Shown here piece after piece: positions 24,001 through 33,144 of a stretch of 64,000 nucleotides of DNA (positions are counted from its first letter, which is position 1; each line of letters opens with the position of its first letter). A model generated the notes under the pieces. The model saw only the letters and a program-made list of their open reading frames with translations, had not been told where the DNA came from and searched no databases. Source of the DNA: Agapetus fuscipes (lineage: Eukaryota; Arthropoda; Insecta; Trichoptera; Glossosomatidae); contig OX637344.1 in assembly GCA_951799405.1 (NCBI GenBank), positions 5,332,001 through 5,396,000 of the forward strand, read 5' to 3'. The position numbers were made by a program, and so were the translations under genes.

Positions 24001-24296
24001 CAAGCTTGGTCAGAAGAAAGAAGTGGTGCGAACAGCTAGTGCAGTCGTTTTGGAAGCGTTGGAGAACGGAAAACTTAAACACCATTCGGGTGAGGAAAAA
24101 ATGGCATAAATCGGTTGAAAACGGCTCCATCGTAATATTGAATAATGGAACGGGCGCACCGCTGAACTGGCCAATAGGTTTTGTTCAGGAGGTTTTCCCG
24201 GGTAAGGATGGAGTTGTTCGAGTAGTAGAGGTGCGAACAAAATTCGGTACGTATCGTAGACCCGTCGTTAAGGTCTTTCCTCTACCCACTCAATAG
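21093..24296 (+). CDS. BEL/Pao Gag-protease-integrase polyprotein without RT
   Basis: 1067 residues. About 114-260 is the DUF1759-type Gag region (FNLPKLELCSFNGEIESWP). Zinc-knuckle-like cysteine clusters lie at about 341-405 (CFLCGLKDHG, CIKCLEPGHIMRGC, CTVCARHH). A DUF1758-type aspartic protease has its active site at D482 (DSASQ, an accepted variant of DSGSQ). Near residue 658 (PQKPYLETAEKVI) the protein jumps from the segment normally just before reverse transcriptase to the one just after RNase H, so both enzymes are lost in frame. Near 745-752 a second in-frame loss removes the rest of the integrase HHCC zinc finger. The integrase core is kept: D773 (HTGVDYAGP), D839 (SDRGTNF) and E893 (GIWEAGVR). 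The usual BEL Pol is about 700-800 residues longer. The start is the first ATG in the frame after an in-frame stop. The protein could package RNA, mature and integrate, but cannot make DNA. Confidence 0.93.
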   Translation: MAKKEDQEYAVQLLQSKLTAIYGRIQSIFDQSRNLNNDPVKIDDFLANSFTIDILRADFINTIDERNKLLSVSAESVPNYNSLMSVEELYTKIKFRVNQLQMISPAVEKSGTAKKRFNLPKLELCSFNGEIESWPLFYESFRTVVHENEDLSDSERIQYLIGKLSGKALNLCHGIVPSAENYVVLWKALIDKYNDKRMLATSYLEKLFKLPSVDRVEKSPSSLESFIDAFSSNVTALKQLQIENLEDFLLIYIGSKKIGFEIVKSFESEWSQNLGGRMPKCMDFIEFVRKQAQILQRSRQTLGLTDHTQPRKGSLSSSSVSRSYKANNVKSFVSIRESIKCFLCGLKDHGRLSECPKFKRMNVNCRFNVVKANKLCIKCLEPGHIMRGCSKNIECTVCARHHNTLLHFKGASSPVRATGADVEGNVALESPTSNPVSVALCSVGERKIGSDSDPFSSVLLGTAKCTAKNENGRVKIIRAIIDSASQRDFITVECAKSLALPILATERKFVSGVGNSQSEIKGVTSLTIRSRIDETFELEIEPLVVDTITNKLPTAKIDRSQLTYFEGIVLADEDYDKPAKVDVILGADIFARILRAKTVSRSAGEPVAVETALGFIIVGKAPAIEKVANEVEAFHSVDTLPSNSLEFFKLEEFPQKPYLETAEKVIIQNLQSRHFGNEIQLLNFGKQVKPAFRRLTAFLKDGVVRVCGRLSNANIEYDNQHPILLPRRDHVVNLIIDHWHRRNLQTGNEFPLMVDFPEFREREAKAFCHTGVDYAGPLAIIPYRRRGVRSIKAHICLFVCLVTKAVHLELAPDLSANAFLSALKRFISWCGPVCVIYSDRGTNFVEAKSSLDAFYKMLDSKEFNERSAHELQEHRIEFCFNVAATPHFEGIWEAGVRCVKSHLAEVVGLQLLTYEEMLTVLVQVESILNSRPSTVLSGDPAEPLALTPAHFLTLTPLKSYPVGPTSDGGTSLVRRKKWCEQLVQSFWKRWRTENLNTIRVRKKWHKSVENGSIVILNNGTGAPLNWPIGFVQEVFPGKDGVVRVVEVRTKFGTYRRPVVKVFPLPTQ

Positions 24297-24620
24297 ATAG
24301 TTTTTTTGTTGTTGTTTATTTATTTTTGATTTTCGTTTATTTCGTCGATTTTTTTTGTTTGATATAAGTTAAGCAACTTATATATATTTTCGATTATTTC
24401 ATTTAGATTTAGATGTTACAGTCCACTTGTTTTGAGTCGACATAAGTATAGTTGCAAATAGATTCGGCATCTATCTTAAATTTTTCGTTTTCGTTTTGTA
24501 ATAGGTAGTTGTGAGTAGGTAAATCAGAATCGAGGGCTGCTTGATGCGGGTGGTGGTGTGGGGTGTTGAGACAGGGATGAGCAATGTTTGAAAGAAGGGG
24601 TTCTTTCAAGCCCGGGGGGA
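24297..24620 (+). other. BEL/Pao 3' untranslated region and polypurine tract
   Basis: Noncoding, with a GT-rich patch. It ends in CCCGGGGGGA (24611-24620) directly against the 3' LTR, the expected place for the plus-strand primer. Confidence 0.75.
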
Positions 24621-25142
24621 TGTTCACGCCAAAGCGCCATCTTTCGATCATTCCTCAAATTAACCTCCTTATCCTGGAACTTCACCATTATTATCCAAAA
24701 TCTGTTTTACCGACCCACATATTGCCACTTGCATTTTGATCTTGGAGCAAGAAGGTTGTCGATAAAAACTTCGTGGGTGAAATTCGAAAACGTCGTGAAT
24801 TTAACCGTTGTGCAGTCCATAGCAAGTTTGGACATTTGTGTGTGTTTTGTGTCCTCAAGGGCCGTGTGGTTTGAGCGCGCCTTTTGGACAACGGGAGCCG
24901 ACTGCAGTCGATCCAAGCTGGATGACGGGAGACACGAGATAGGTGGCAAATTCCTTGGGTCCTTCCTTCCTTTTGTCCCGATCGAGAGTTTGGAGCAGTT
25001 GCGCCCCCAATCGTCGTCGTCGAGACTCCTCAGATCATTTCTCGCATTGAGGAGCCCTCGAAAGTAATTAAGATACTCAAATAAGAAACATCGGTGCAGT
25101 GGCGTGCGTGAGATTCGCTCGCGCGTGCAGCGTGCGCATCCA
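24621..25142 (+). repeat. BEL/Pao 3' LTR
   Basis: 522 bp, 520 of which match the 5' LTR. It is followed directly by the ACGTG duplication. Confidence 0.97.
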
Positions 25143-25147
25143 ACGTG

Positions 25148-25894
25148 ATCTTATTATAAGGAAGCGCTCATGACAAACTTCTAAAATTTCTAACTTTTAG
25201 ATTTTCACACATTTTTAATGTGTTCTCTCGGCGAAAATAGTAAACATGGTTGCATTTATCTGAAAAATCCATTTTAGCTTAATATGGCACTTATTTCACC
25301 TTTAAGTTATCGATTTATTTGTTACTGTTTGTTAAGGTTATGAGAAGAGAAAACTTATCATTTGTAAGTCCATATTATATCTTTGAGAAAGTGCAAAAAT
25401 ATTTCTTTGTTCATAAAAAAAAAATTAGCTCACTATTTTCCGAATGTTGAATATTCAGTTTTCGACGAATAATAGTAAAACTTGACTAGTATTTCTAGAT
25501 ACCAAATAATAAGGATTATTCGCAGCATCACTATTTTGGACTATGCCCCGAGAATAAAACTTCACCATAAGCTCAATCAAAAAATATATGAAAACTAAAA
25601 CAGTGCCTCTAGTGAATTTTCTAGTTTTCCATTATTTTTCGGTGAAACGCTGTGGTTGAGTTTACACGTAAAGATCCATACTGGTAGATACTTGTGGAAA
25701 TGATGGCCAACGAATGATACAAACCAACTTGAATCAATGTTTGTGTTTTTCTTTTGTAATGGGTTTGGCTCCGATTAAAAAGTATCGAACAGGTTTCAAT
25801 TTATTTTTCAATTTTATCAATAAAATTAATCTATTCGCAGCCATTTGAACTGTTTGTATACACAAAACTTTAAATTGTTTTTTTTTATGAAATT
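25148..25894. other. Unassigned stretch with a family M half-copy
   Basis: About 25598-25690 holds the centre and right arm of family M (GTGCCTCTAGTG, then GAAACGCTGTGGTTGAGTTT). The remainder is AT-rich with nothing recognised. Confidence 0.45.
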
Positions 25895-26114
25895 TAGAAT
25901 ATCTAAATCTAAATCTAAGCTGCAAAGATATGTATCATTTAAGATTCATATTAAATGCATTCCCACAAGCAGACATACATAATTTCGCGCTTACACATGC
26001 CGCATGTGGACCTACAATATAAAAAACCCAATCTCAAATGAGCATAAGCCCTGCAACTCTTGCCGACCTTCCCTGAAGCAGGGGTGACATTGGCAAAGTG
26101 AACCATTTTTTACA
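25895..26114 (-). repeat. Family A repeat (head truncated)
   Basis: Tail ATCTAAATCTAAATCTAAGC at the left and the hairpin block at the right; it stops after GAACCATTTTTTACA. It lies head-to-head with the next copy, separated by about 30 bp. Confidence 0.85.
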
Positions 26115-26142
26115 TGATTAAAAAAAATGTAATGTGTAATGT

Positions 26143-26537
26143 GACCACCCATGCTGTAAAAATGGTTCACTTTGCCAATGTCACCCCTGTTTCAGGGAAG
26201 GACGGCAAGAGTTGCAGGGTGTATGTCAATCTGAGATTTGTTTTTTTTATGTTGTAGGTTCACAGGCGGCATCTGCAAGCGCGAACTTGTACGTGTCTGT
26301 TTGTGAAAATACATGTAATAATAATAATAATAATTGGACAATTTGTATACAGCGCCGTTTAGTGGCACTAGCCACCCCAAGGGCGCTTTTATGTGTTGAA
26401 GCTTCTGTTAAACAAATGTGTCTTAAGCAACTTCCTGAAACTGCCAACACTGGTCTCTGTTCTCAACTCCAGAGGTAGACTATTCCAGCAGGATTCCTGT
26501 AATGTAACATATCTTTGTAACTTAGATTAGATTAGAT
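26143..26537 (+). repeat. Family A repeat split by a LINE insertion
   Basis: The body from ACCACCCATGCTGTAAAAAT runs to 26319 and resumes at 26499 (GTAATGTAACATATC), ending in TTAGATTAGATTAGATG. With the preceding minus-strand copy it forms an inverted pair. Confidence 0.85.
26320..26498 (-). mobile_element. 5'-truncated LINE 3' end (CR1/L2-like)
   Basis: On the minus strand the insertion encodes the LINE C-terminus (ESCWNSLPLELR, SFRKLLKTHLFNRSF, then stop). A ~60-bp 3' untranslated region and an (ATT)n tail follow. A GTAAT target duplication flanks it (26315-26319, 26499-26503). The WNSLP...F+..LKT.LF pattern is typical of CR1/L2-group LINE ends. Confidence 0.82.
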
Positions 26538-26709
26538 GATAAATCAGCAAAATATTTTTTTATTTAAGTCAGCACGGTAAATAACAGTTAGTAACAAAAT
26601 GTAAGACAATGACGAGTGCGTTGTATGAACTACCAAAATAAACTACTTTGTTGACGTTGGTTCAAAAATCTCATAAATAACTGTAACTTTTTTAAACAAT
26701 TTTTCTTTT

Positions 26710-26892
26710 GATGCTGGAGTGATGTTTTTCGGGATCTGTTGCCGTGGTCTGTGGGAGCTGGAGCTTCCGGACGTTTTGTTATTTTCTACGATAGGCTTCT
26801 TCAGCGTGAAGTATGATGATAAAGACGATCTTGATGAAAACAGTGTGACACAGACCACGGCAACAGATCCCGGAAAACATCACTCCAGCATC
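26710..26892. repeat. Foldback element with 44-bp arms
   Basis: Arms 26710-26753 (GATGCTGGAGTGATG...) and 26849-26892 are nearly exact reverse complements, including TCTGTTGCCGTGGTCTGTG. Related copies lie at 39231-39662 (interrupted) and 42395-42497 (half). Confidence 0.85.
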
Positions 26893-26984
26893 ATCAGCCG
26901 GCCGTGTAAGCCTAAAACTCTTATTCAAAATTTCTTTATTTATTCAGTTTGACCACTATAGTACTTTTTTACTCAATCTGCCAC

Positions 26985-27060
26985 ACTCTTGGTGAGAATC
27001 GAATCCTGGCCTTCTAGCATTGAACGCAAGCATCCTAGCATTTGAGCTATCGACCTGGAC
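26985..27060 (-). repeat. T2 SINE head
   Basis: tRNA-like head on the minus strand (AGCTCAAATG A box, GGATTCGATTCTCACC B box) without the T2 body. The following ~65 bp (GATTTCCTTCTCCATG to TTTTTTTCAAGAACC) recurs at about 27565-27630. Confidence 0.6.
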
Positions 27061-27177
27061 CCATTTACCTTTTTGATTTCCTTCTCCATGCTTTGCACTT
27101 AGAACTCGGTACCTTTTTTTCAAGAACCATTGATACATGACAGGGGCGCGCATCCCATACAGGCACATGCGTCTAAT

Positions 27178-27440
27178 ATCTAATTTAATCTAATCTAAGT
27201 TGCAAAATATATGTAACATTAAAGATTCACATTATATGCACTTTCACAAACAGACATGCACAAGTTCGCGCCTCAAACATGCCCCATGTGGTCCTACAAT
27301 ATAAAAATCCGAATCTCACATGGACATACACCCTGGAACTCTTGCCGACCTTCCCTAAAAACAGGGGTGACATTGCCAAAGTGAACCATTTTCTACAGCA
27401 TGGGGGGTCAGCCACATACCAACCTATAAGTCAAGGAACA
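27178..27440 (-). repeat. Family A short interspersed repeat
   Basis: Full-length, tail TCTAATTTAATCTAATC on the left and head CAACCTATAAGTCAAGGAAC on the right. It is closest to 30622-30886. Confidence 0.88.
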
Positions 27441-27549
27441 TACGAGTACACAACAAATTACATTTTTTTACAATAATAGGTACCTAGGTAATATTTGATA
27501 CAAAAACAATTAAGCTTGATGTATCGCATCCTAGTTACCTGACCCTTTA

Positions 27550-27692
27550 TCCTCAACCGGACCCTTTATTTGTTTGATTTCCTTGTCCACGTTATGTACT
27601 TAGAACTCAGTACCTTTTTTTCAAGAACCAATCAAATACGACACTCGCGGTGGAAATCGAACCCTAGCTAACTGAGCTGTCGACCGGACAAT
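27550..27692 (-). repeat. T2-like SINE head with duplicated flank
   Basis: The GATTTCCTTGTCCACG to CTTTTTTTCAAGAACC segment seen at 27065-27130 recurs. It is followed by a shortened tRNA-like head (GTCCGGTCGACAGCTCAG on the minus strand) in which the anticodon region is deleted. Confidence 0.5.
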
Positions 27693-28231
27693 ATCTAATT
27701 TAAAAACATTCTATATACCTTTCGTACTTAAGCCTGGCTTAATTCAGCTTCAGGTGTCCTACGTCTACTGGACCTACAGGCCCTGAGGTAAGTATTGACG
27801 GGCCTCAAACCGAGTATTAGTGGGGACTTAAGTGAAACCCTGATTGGCTGAGGATTCCCAGAAGCGGAAAACCGTCACTCAATCACACAAATGTAGTCTA
27901 ATCTAATCCTATCTTATCTCATCGAATCCCATCTCATCTAACACTTACTTTTATATTTCTCATCGAATAAGAGATACTTGCCTGATGATGTTGGGTGCCG
28001 CTTCGACGAAACGTCGAGAAACCCGTTAACAAGGTTGGTAAAATCCGTTTTAATTTCTATCCATAGCACAAAATACTGTATTAGACATTACACCTTTCTT
28101 AATAACATCTTTAAAAGAAAAGTCTTGGTGAGACGAACGAGAGGTTACCCAAAAACATGAAGTGACTTATGGATGTCTCCCTCTATTTGTAGCTTAAGGG
28201 GATAGCAACCAACAAAGATAGATGGCTGGCA
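27693..28231. other. Unassigned stretch with a hammerhead-like motif
   Basis: At 27977-28015 CCTGATGATG, a GTTG/CGAC-closed hairpin and CGAAACGTCGAG resemble a hammerhead core, but the flanking stem I does not pair. The rest is unassigned. Confidence 0.35.
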
Positions 28232-28378
28232 CAACAAGGCACTGATTTTCTCAACCAAGCGTAGAGCATAATATTATTTGAAAATTTATTGATTATTTTG
28301 TTATCCTCCGCCGTGATTCACACCCACAACCTTTCAATTACGAGTCCGCAACGTTAACCATTTGACTTTAGACCAGTG
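28232..28378 (-). repeat. T1 SINE fragment
   Basis: Minus-strand head (GGTTGTGGGTGTGAATC B box) and start of the T1 body, broken off after GGTTGAGAAAAT. Confidence 0.65.
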
Positions 28379-28869
28379 TAATTATTTTTGCCTTTCATTG
28401 AAAAAATGCCAATATTTTACCGATTCTATACAAAATACAAAAAAATCTCGCCTACAAAGCTTTCTCATTTTACCAGAAAAGCTTAGTCATAATTTGCTTA
28501 CTTTTGGCAACAATACTCCATATTCATTAGATGGTATTGATTAATAACATAGAGGGCAAGATCTGTATACCTATTTCATTATCGTAGAAGCTTTGGTTCA
28601 TACACATCCCTGTCTGTGAGTGTATACGTCCGTATGTACAGAGCGTAATAAATAGATGTTACTCCCTAAGAGCAGTTCTGTAATAAGGATAATTGTATTA
28701 GCTTCAATATTGTACAATTACTCAACTGATGGTTATAGTAATTATAGCATACCTATTATTATAGGTACACATGTATACAAAGCTATGTCTATAGCTACAA
28801 ATGTACCTATATGAAGCCATGTATTAGGTATATGGTATAAAGTGCTTTTTAGACATTGCTAATCTCTAT
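28379..28869. other. Unassigned stretch
   Basis: Nothing recognised. Confidence 0.35.
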
Positions 28870-29680
28870 TGGCAGCAAACTGCGTCAGTGCTTGTAGAGA
28901 GAGGAGTTAGACAAGGATGCGTACTTAAGTTAATAACTGTCACCAACGTTTTTAAGTTTGTATTCTGAAAGGATCATGGTGCAAGCACTTCATGAGGCTA
29001 GGGAAGGCATTGTTGTCAACGGGCAGCTGGTAAACAACCTTCAGTATGCCGATGACACAGTCCTACTCGCTGACACTCAGGCGGATTTGCAAGCATTGTT
29101 GACCAGAATACATGTCGCTAGCAAAGAAGCTGGCATTAACATTAACATCAAGAAAACCAAGGTCATGGTTATCAGCAGAAACACAAACGCCTCCGTACAT
29201 GTAAAACTAGATGGCGAAAGCATTTAAAGATGCACTAGCTACAGGTACCTAGGATGTGGTCAACGAAAAGTGGGACATGTGTGAAGAAGTCAGAAACAGA
29301 CTAAAGAGCAAACACAAAATGTCTTCGCTAAAATGAGTAAAGTACGGTTGTGCCGTGTCTTGAACCTTGAACTCGGCAAGCGCATGGTGAGGTGCTATGT
29401 CTTTCTAATTGCTCTATAATCTATCTAGTTTGAAGGGAGGGATGGACGCACAGACACAGGAGAGACGAATTGAAGCGTTCGAGATGTGTGTCTACCCAAA
29501 AATGTTTCGGGTCTCTTGGCGTGATCAGGTCACCAATGAAGAAGTCTGTCGACGTATGCGCACCACAAAATAACTTCTGCCGACTATTAAGCAGAGAAAG
29601 GTGATATACTTCGGTCACGTAATGAGAAATGAAAAATACCGTCTTCTTTATCTTATCAGACAGGGTAATATTGAGAGGAA
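28870..29680 (+). pseudogene. RTE-like LINE reverse transcriptase fragment
   Basis: The intact piece at 28958-29227 (89 codons) carries the catalytic box QYADDTVLLADTQ and the region after it (GININIKKTKVMVIS). Upstream, in another frame, ERGVRQGC is the preceding RT motif. Downstream, in broken frames, EEVRNRLK, MSKVRLCR and DAQTQERRIEAFEMC belong to the thumb and C-terminal region, as far as YFGHVMRN at about 29620. Family knowledge: YADD plus KTKVM is typical of RTE-clade polymerases. At least three frame breaks make it a dead, 5'-truncated copy. A related fragment is at 48075-48753. Confidence 0.82.
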
Positions 29681-29747
29681 AATAACGCCAAAAAACATTG
29701 TGCCTGAAAAACCTGCAATTGGGTCATTTTTACTAATAACACACAAC

Positions 29748-29886
29748 ATTTTTGGATGGGTTATGTTCATTTAATGTTTGGTTCTTATTTTGTATAAAGT
29801 TACGCATGCAACATATATAAACACAAACTAACACGTGTTTTATTGCTTACATGTATATCAAATAAATATGTAATGTTAATATATCT
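29748..29886 (+). repeat. Family A fragment (3' half, diverged)
   Basis: GGGTTATGTTCATTTAATG, an AACACAAACTAACACG block and ATGTAATGTTAATATATCT match the TATAGA-tail subtype. The head and the tail repeats are missing. Confidence 0.6.
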
Positions 29887-29966
29887 GCCGCCTGTATCCT
29901 GCCGCCATTCCACTAGGGGTGGCCGGTACCTCCGCAGATGCGCCTCCACTTTTTTCTGTCCTTATA
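29886..29966 (-). pseudogene. LINE C-terminal fragment (RTE-like)
   Basis: On the minus strand it reads KDRKKWRRICGGTGHP, a stop, then WNGGR, the same C-terminal tail as at 6855-6915. It abuts the family A fragment. Confidence 0.6.
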
Positions 29967-30621
29967 CTATACTAGTACTATACAGATTTCATAATTTCTT
30001 ATGTAGGTATCCATATATTGTAACAAAACGTGAAGTATTGAAAGGAAAATAATACATATTTAATAAAATGAAAAGATATTGAAATAGTTTCAAAGTACTA
30101 AGGCCCACCCACATCTCCAGTCTATTTTCAGAAAAAAACTTTTCCGTTAAACTGTGAACTATACACAAAAAAAAACCATGTTTCATTTCGGGCCTCACAA
30201 AATTTCGATACAAAAATAATTACAGTTGTTGTTCGGCTGCTTATGAAATTTATCGTCATTCTGTTTCGATACTTTGGCAATAAAGGCCGTAAGAAAGTTT
30301 ATCTTGGACCGTAAGGGCTGAAGTTTGGCCGCACCCTAAACAATAAGGGTGGAAGTAAGCAGTCCTTCGTCTTATCCTTAGAGGCACTATAGCTTTTTTA
30401 TAACCTTAATGTCTAATAAATATTTGACATTGAATTATGATGAAATGGAAATGATTTCCTAGGATTACATACGTTTGTTTCATTTACGAAACAAATTCTA
30501 CATTTCCGCCTTTTGTTTTGTACAACTTGTACGTATGTTATGTACGTTTGTAGAAATTCGTTTCATACATTAAGATGGTTTAATTTCTTTGTTCTGGTCG
30601 CAATCAGATTTTTGGATACTT
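29967..30621. other. Unassigned AT-rich stretch
   Basis: Nothing recognised. Confidence 0.35.
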
Positions 30622-30886
30622 ATGTTCCTTGACTTATAGGTTGGTATGCGGCTGACCACCCATGCTGTAGAAAATGGTTCACTTTGCCAATGTCACCCCT
30701 GTTTTCAGGGAAGGTTGGCAAGAGTTTCAGGGTGTATGTCCATGTGAGATTCGGGCTTTTATATTGTAGGACCACATGCGGTATGTTTAAGCGCGAACTT
30801 GTGTATGTCTGTTTGTGAAAGTGCATATAATGTGAATCTTTAATGTTACATATAGTTTGCAACTTGGATTAGATTAAATTAGATAT
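30622..30886 (+). repeat. Family A short interspersed repeat
   Basis: Full-length: TTCCTTGACTTATAGGTTGG head, hairpin CCCTGTTTTCAGGG, tail GGATTAGATTAAATTAGAT. Confidence 0.88.
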
Positions 30887-31435
30887 GTCTTCGGACATTT
30901 GCAGAAAATGGACCGATTTCATAGACAACCAAACTGTGAGGTCACGCAGCCGAGTAACTAGGAAAAACGCAAACCAGCATTTCTTATTGGTTGCTACGGA
31001 TCAAAGTCACATAAAGGTGTGACGACTGTCTGCGGAGAAAAAAAGTATTTTTTTTAAGTTTTGCTGAATCCATTAGGTAATACATGTCGTAAAGAAATGA
31101 TGAAAAATGAAATGCGAGTGTCAATCAATTAAGAATCTGTATTCAAATTGAAATGCATCTTATAATATATCTAGAGACTGCACAAAATATAAAGAGGTCA
31201 TTGAAAGGGTAAACCAAGAAAGGCTGGGTGGGGGAAAAAAGGCTTTCATCTTACTTTCAAACAAATCATATTATTATTTGGTCTCTCCACAACACTGAAA
31301 TAAATGTTTATTTTTTTTAATTTTAAAAGTCACACAAAAGAAAAACAAATGTTATTAATTTGTTTTCTGTACTGTTTCCAAAAATAACCCTTTATACTTT
31401 TTTTCCTTGTACTGTACCTACTGTAGAAAATAATA
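30887..31435. other. Unassigned AT-rich stretch
   Basis: Nothing recognised. Confidence 0.35.
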
Positions 31436-31830
31436 TGTACGAGTGTCTGCTTGTGGGATTGCATTTAATATCAATTTTAAATGTAATAATATGACCGGTC
31501 CGTAGTCAAGTGGTTAACACTTCTGACTCGTAAGTGGAAGGTTGTGGGTTTGAATCCCGACGGAGCACAAAAAATATACCATTTATGTTTTCAAAATATG
31601 CTCTTCGCTAGGTGAAAAATTCATATACCTTTACCAAAGACCGGTCACTAAAGGTCCATCCAGCCCTACGGCAACTTGATCTTGCTTGAGAATTGGCGAT
31701 TTCTACAGCGACGACCAAGCTCGCAGAGGGCTCTTGAGGTGTGATTTACACAAAAACAGCGCTCACCAAAAAAAACATCCTAATATTATTGTTATTTTAT
31801 CCTTGCAACTCAGAATACAGATTAAAGAAT
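31436..31830 (+). repeat. Family A fragment interrupted by a T1 SINE
   Basis: CTGCTTGTGGGATTGCATTT (family A 3' half) runs to about 31490. The family A tail words CCTTGCAACTCAGA resume at about 31812. The T1 SINE lies between. Confidence 0.65.
31490..31797 (+). repeat. T1 tRNA-derived SINE (short 3' end), best copy
   Basis: Head GACCGGTCCGTAGTCAAGTGG and GGTTTGAATCCCGACGGAGC (A and B boxes), body GGTGAAAAATTCATATACC and GGTCCATCCAGCC, and the short end CAGCGCTCACC then CATCCTAATATTAT. The head is tRNA-like but the anticodon arm is not a clean tRNA, so this is a SINE rather than a tRNA gene. Confidence 0.88.
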
Positions 31831-32036
31831 AAAAGGTTGCTTGTTAAATTCGTAACCAAGTATTCTAAGATAGCAAGAATCTAGTTTATATACGTACTAA
31901 GTTACCACTGCTGTATATAGAAATGGAACGCCCCGTGTAAGTCTACTTGGAGCTATTTTGAGTCTTGCTTGAGCCAGTTGAGTCTACCTAGAGCATTTTG
32001 AGCCACGCTAGAGTCCTTGTGGATTGTAAGTCAGGA

Positions 32037-32207
32037 CTCAGTACCCAAAGTACAAAACATTTCGTTTAAACTCAACCATGCCGTTAAATAGAGTATATTT
32101 AGAAAATAAAACTGCGCCTCTACCGAGTGGGCAAGTTTCTATAGATTTTTATGTGAAACGCTATGTTTGAGTTTACTCGTAATGTTTTATACTAGAGGTA
32201 TAGACTC
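32037..32207. repeat. Family M palindromic MITE, full-length
   Basis: The left arm AAAACATTTCGTTTAAACTC and the right arm GAGTTTACTCGTAATGTTTT are imperfect inverted repeats about 45 bp long around a centre CTGCGCCTCTACCGAG. About 15 whole or half copies lie in this window. No transposase is encoded. Confidence 0.7.
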
Positions 32208-32295
32208 TAGGTACTAGCGGAAATTTGCAGTCATTCAATTTCTCTCTCAGATCCACGTGACCTACTTCAAACAATCACCACTAGATGGCACTGCA

Positions 32296-32445
32296 GTGCC
32301 AATTTAAAGCTTAAACTAAATCGTAGCGTTTCGCCAAAAAACGTAGCAAAATTCAAACACTCAGTAGAGCTTCTGTTTTCGTTTCTTTGTATTTTTTGTG
32401 AACGTTATGGTTGAGATGAATTGTGATGGTTCGTGCTAGGTGTTC
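32296..32445. repeat. Family M palindromic MITE, diverged
   Basis: Arms CGTAGCGTTTCGCC and GAACGTTATGGTTGAG around TCAGTAGAGCTTCTGTTTTC. It follows the previous copy by about 90 bp. Confidence 0.5.
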
Positions 32446-32798
32446 TGAAGGAATTGTGGAAATATCCGGTGAACCAATCATGGAAGGCGGTGAAGGAGTG
32501 TTTCTTTTCCGTGATGAGAATAACAGTCACAAAAATGTAGGGAAACTATACCAATGTTAGAATTTATTTTACAGTCACCAAAAATATGGAAATTGTTTGT
32601 TTGTTTTTTCTATTACAGTTTTTCAGTTTCATGCAATGTCTTTCGAGTGGATTTGCAAAATGTAACAATAAAAATTGACATTATTTTAATATTGTACACT
32701 TTAGTGCTGCTCTGGTTTAAAATCTGTTTTTTTTTTCATAAAAAAATAAGTCCTATTATTTTTTGTATCACAAATAATGAAGGTCTAAAATCAAACGA
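32446..32798. other. Unassigned stretch
   Basis: Nothing recognised. The 142-codon frame beginning at 32554 is AT-driven and runs into the MITE. Confidence 0.35.
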
Positions 32799-33035
32799 GG
32801 CTATTCTTAGACATTTTAGTCGTCGGTTGAGTCCACGCTTTTACAAACTAATGGTGCCTGCGCTGGAAGTTTCATCAGCAAGGTCATTCGTACCTACCGA
32901 GTTTTGTAATATGTGTATGAAAACAAATCAGCTGTTCACTTGCGGCCATCTTGGATTGACAGGTCTTCATACAAATGCATAATTAGTTTGTCAAAGCGTG
33001 GGCTCAACCGACTTCTAAAATGTCTAAGAATAGCC
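32799..33035. mobile_element. MITE with ~54-bp terminal inverted repeats
   Basis: Left end GGCTATTCTTAGACATTTTA (32799) and right end TAAAATGTCTAAGAATAGCC (33035) are exact terminal repeats that continue inward with few mismatches (GTCGGTTGAGTCCACGC). Flanks ACGA and CCGA may be a diverged target duplication. The interior phrase ATCAGCTGTTCACTTGCGG recurs at about 48558. Confidence 0.82.
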
Positions 33036-33144
33036 CCGAAAGTCTGTAATCTAGGTTTTTTATGGTTAGATTAATATGTGGAAACACCGAAAATCTTTTC
33101 CGTATCCGTATCTTATTTTCGTTAAAATCCTACACTATAAGCTT

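Larger units (their letters stand above)
20068..25147 (+). mobile_element. BEL/Pao LTR retrotransposon lacking RT (non-autonomous)
   Basis: Complete insertion: ACGTG target duplication (20068-20072 and 25143-25147), two 522-bp LTRs that begin TG and end CA, a primer-binding site after the 5' LTR, one 1067-codon frame, and a purine tract before the 3' LTR. The LTR-to-LTR length is 5070 bp. BEL/Pao elements normally encode Gag, protease, reverse transcriptase, RNase H and integrase. Here reverse transcriptase and RNase H are absent. The two LTRs differ at only two positions, so this copy inserted recently and probably used enzymes from a full-length relative. Confidence 0.95.

Noticed and set aside
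32554..32982. 142-codon frame
   Set aside because: AT-driven composition, and its second half is MITE sequence.
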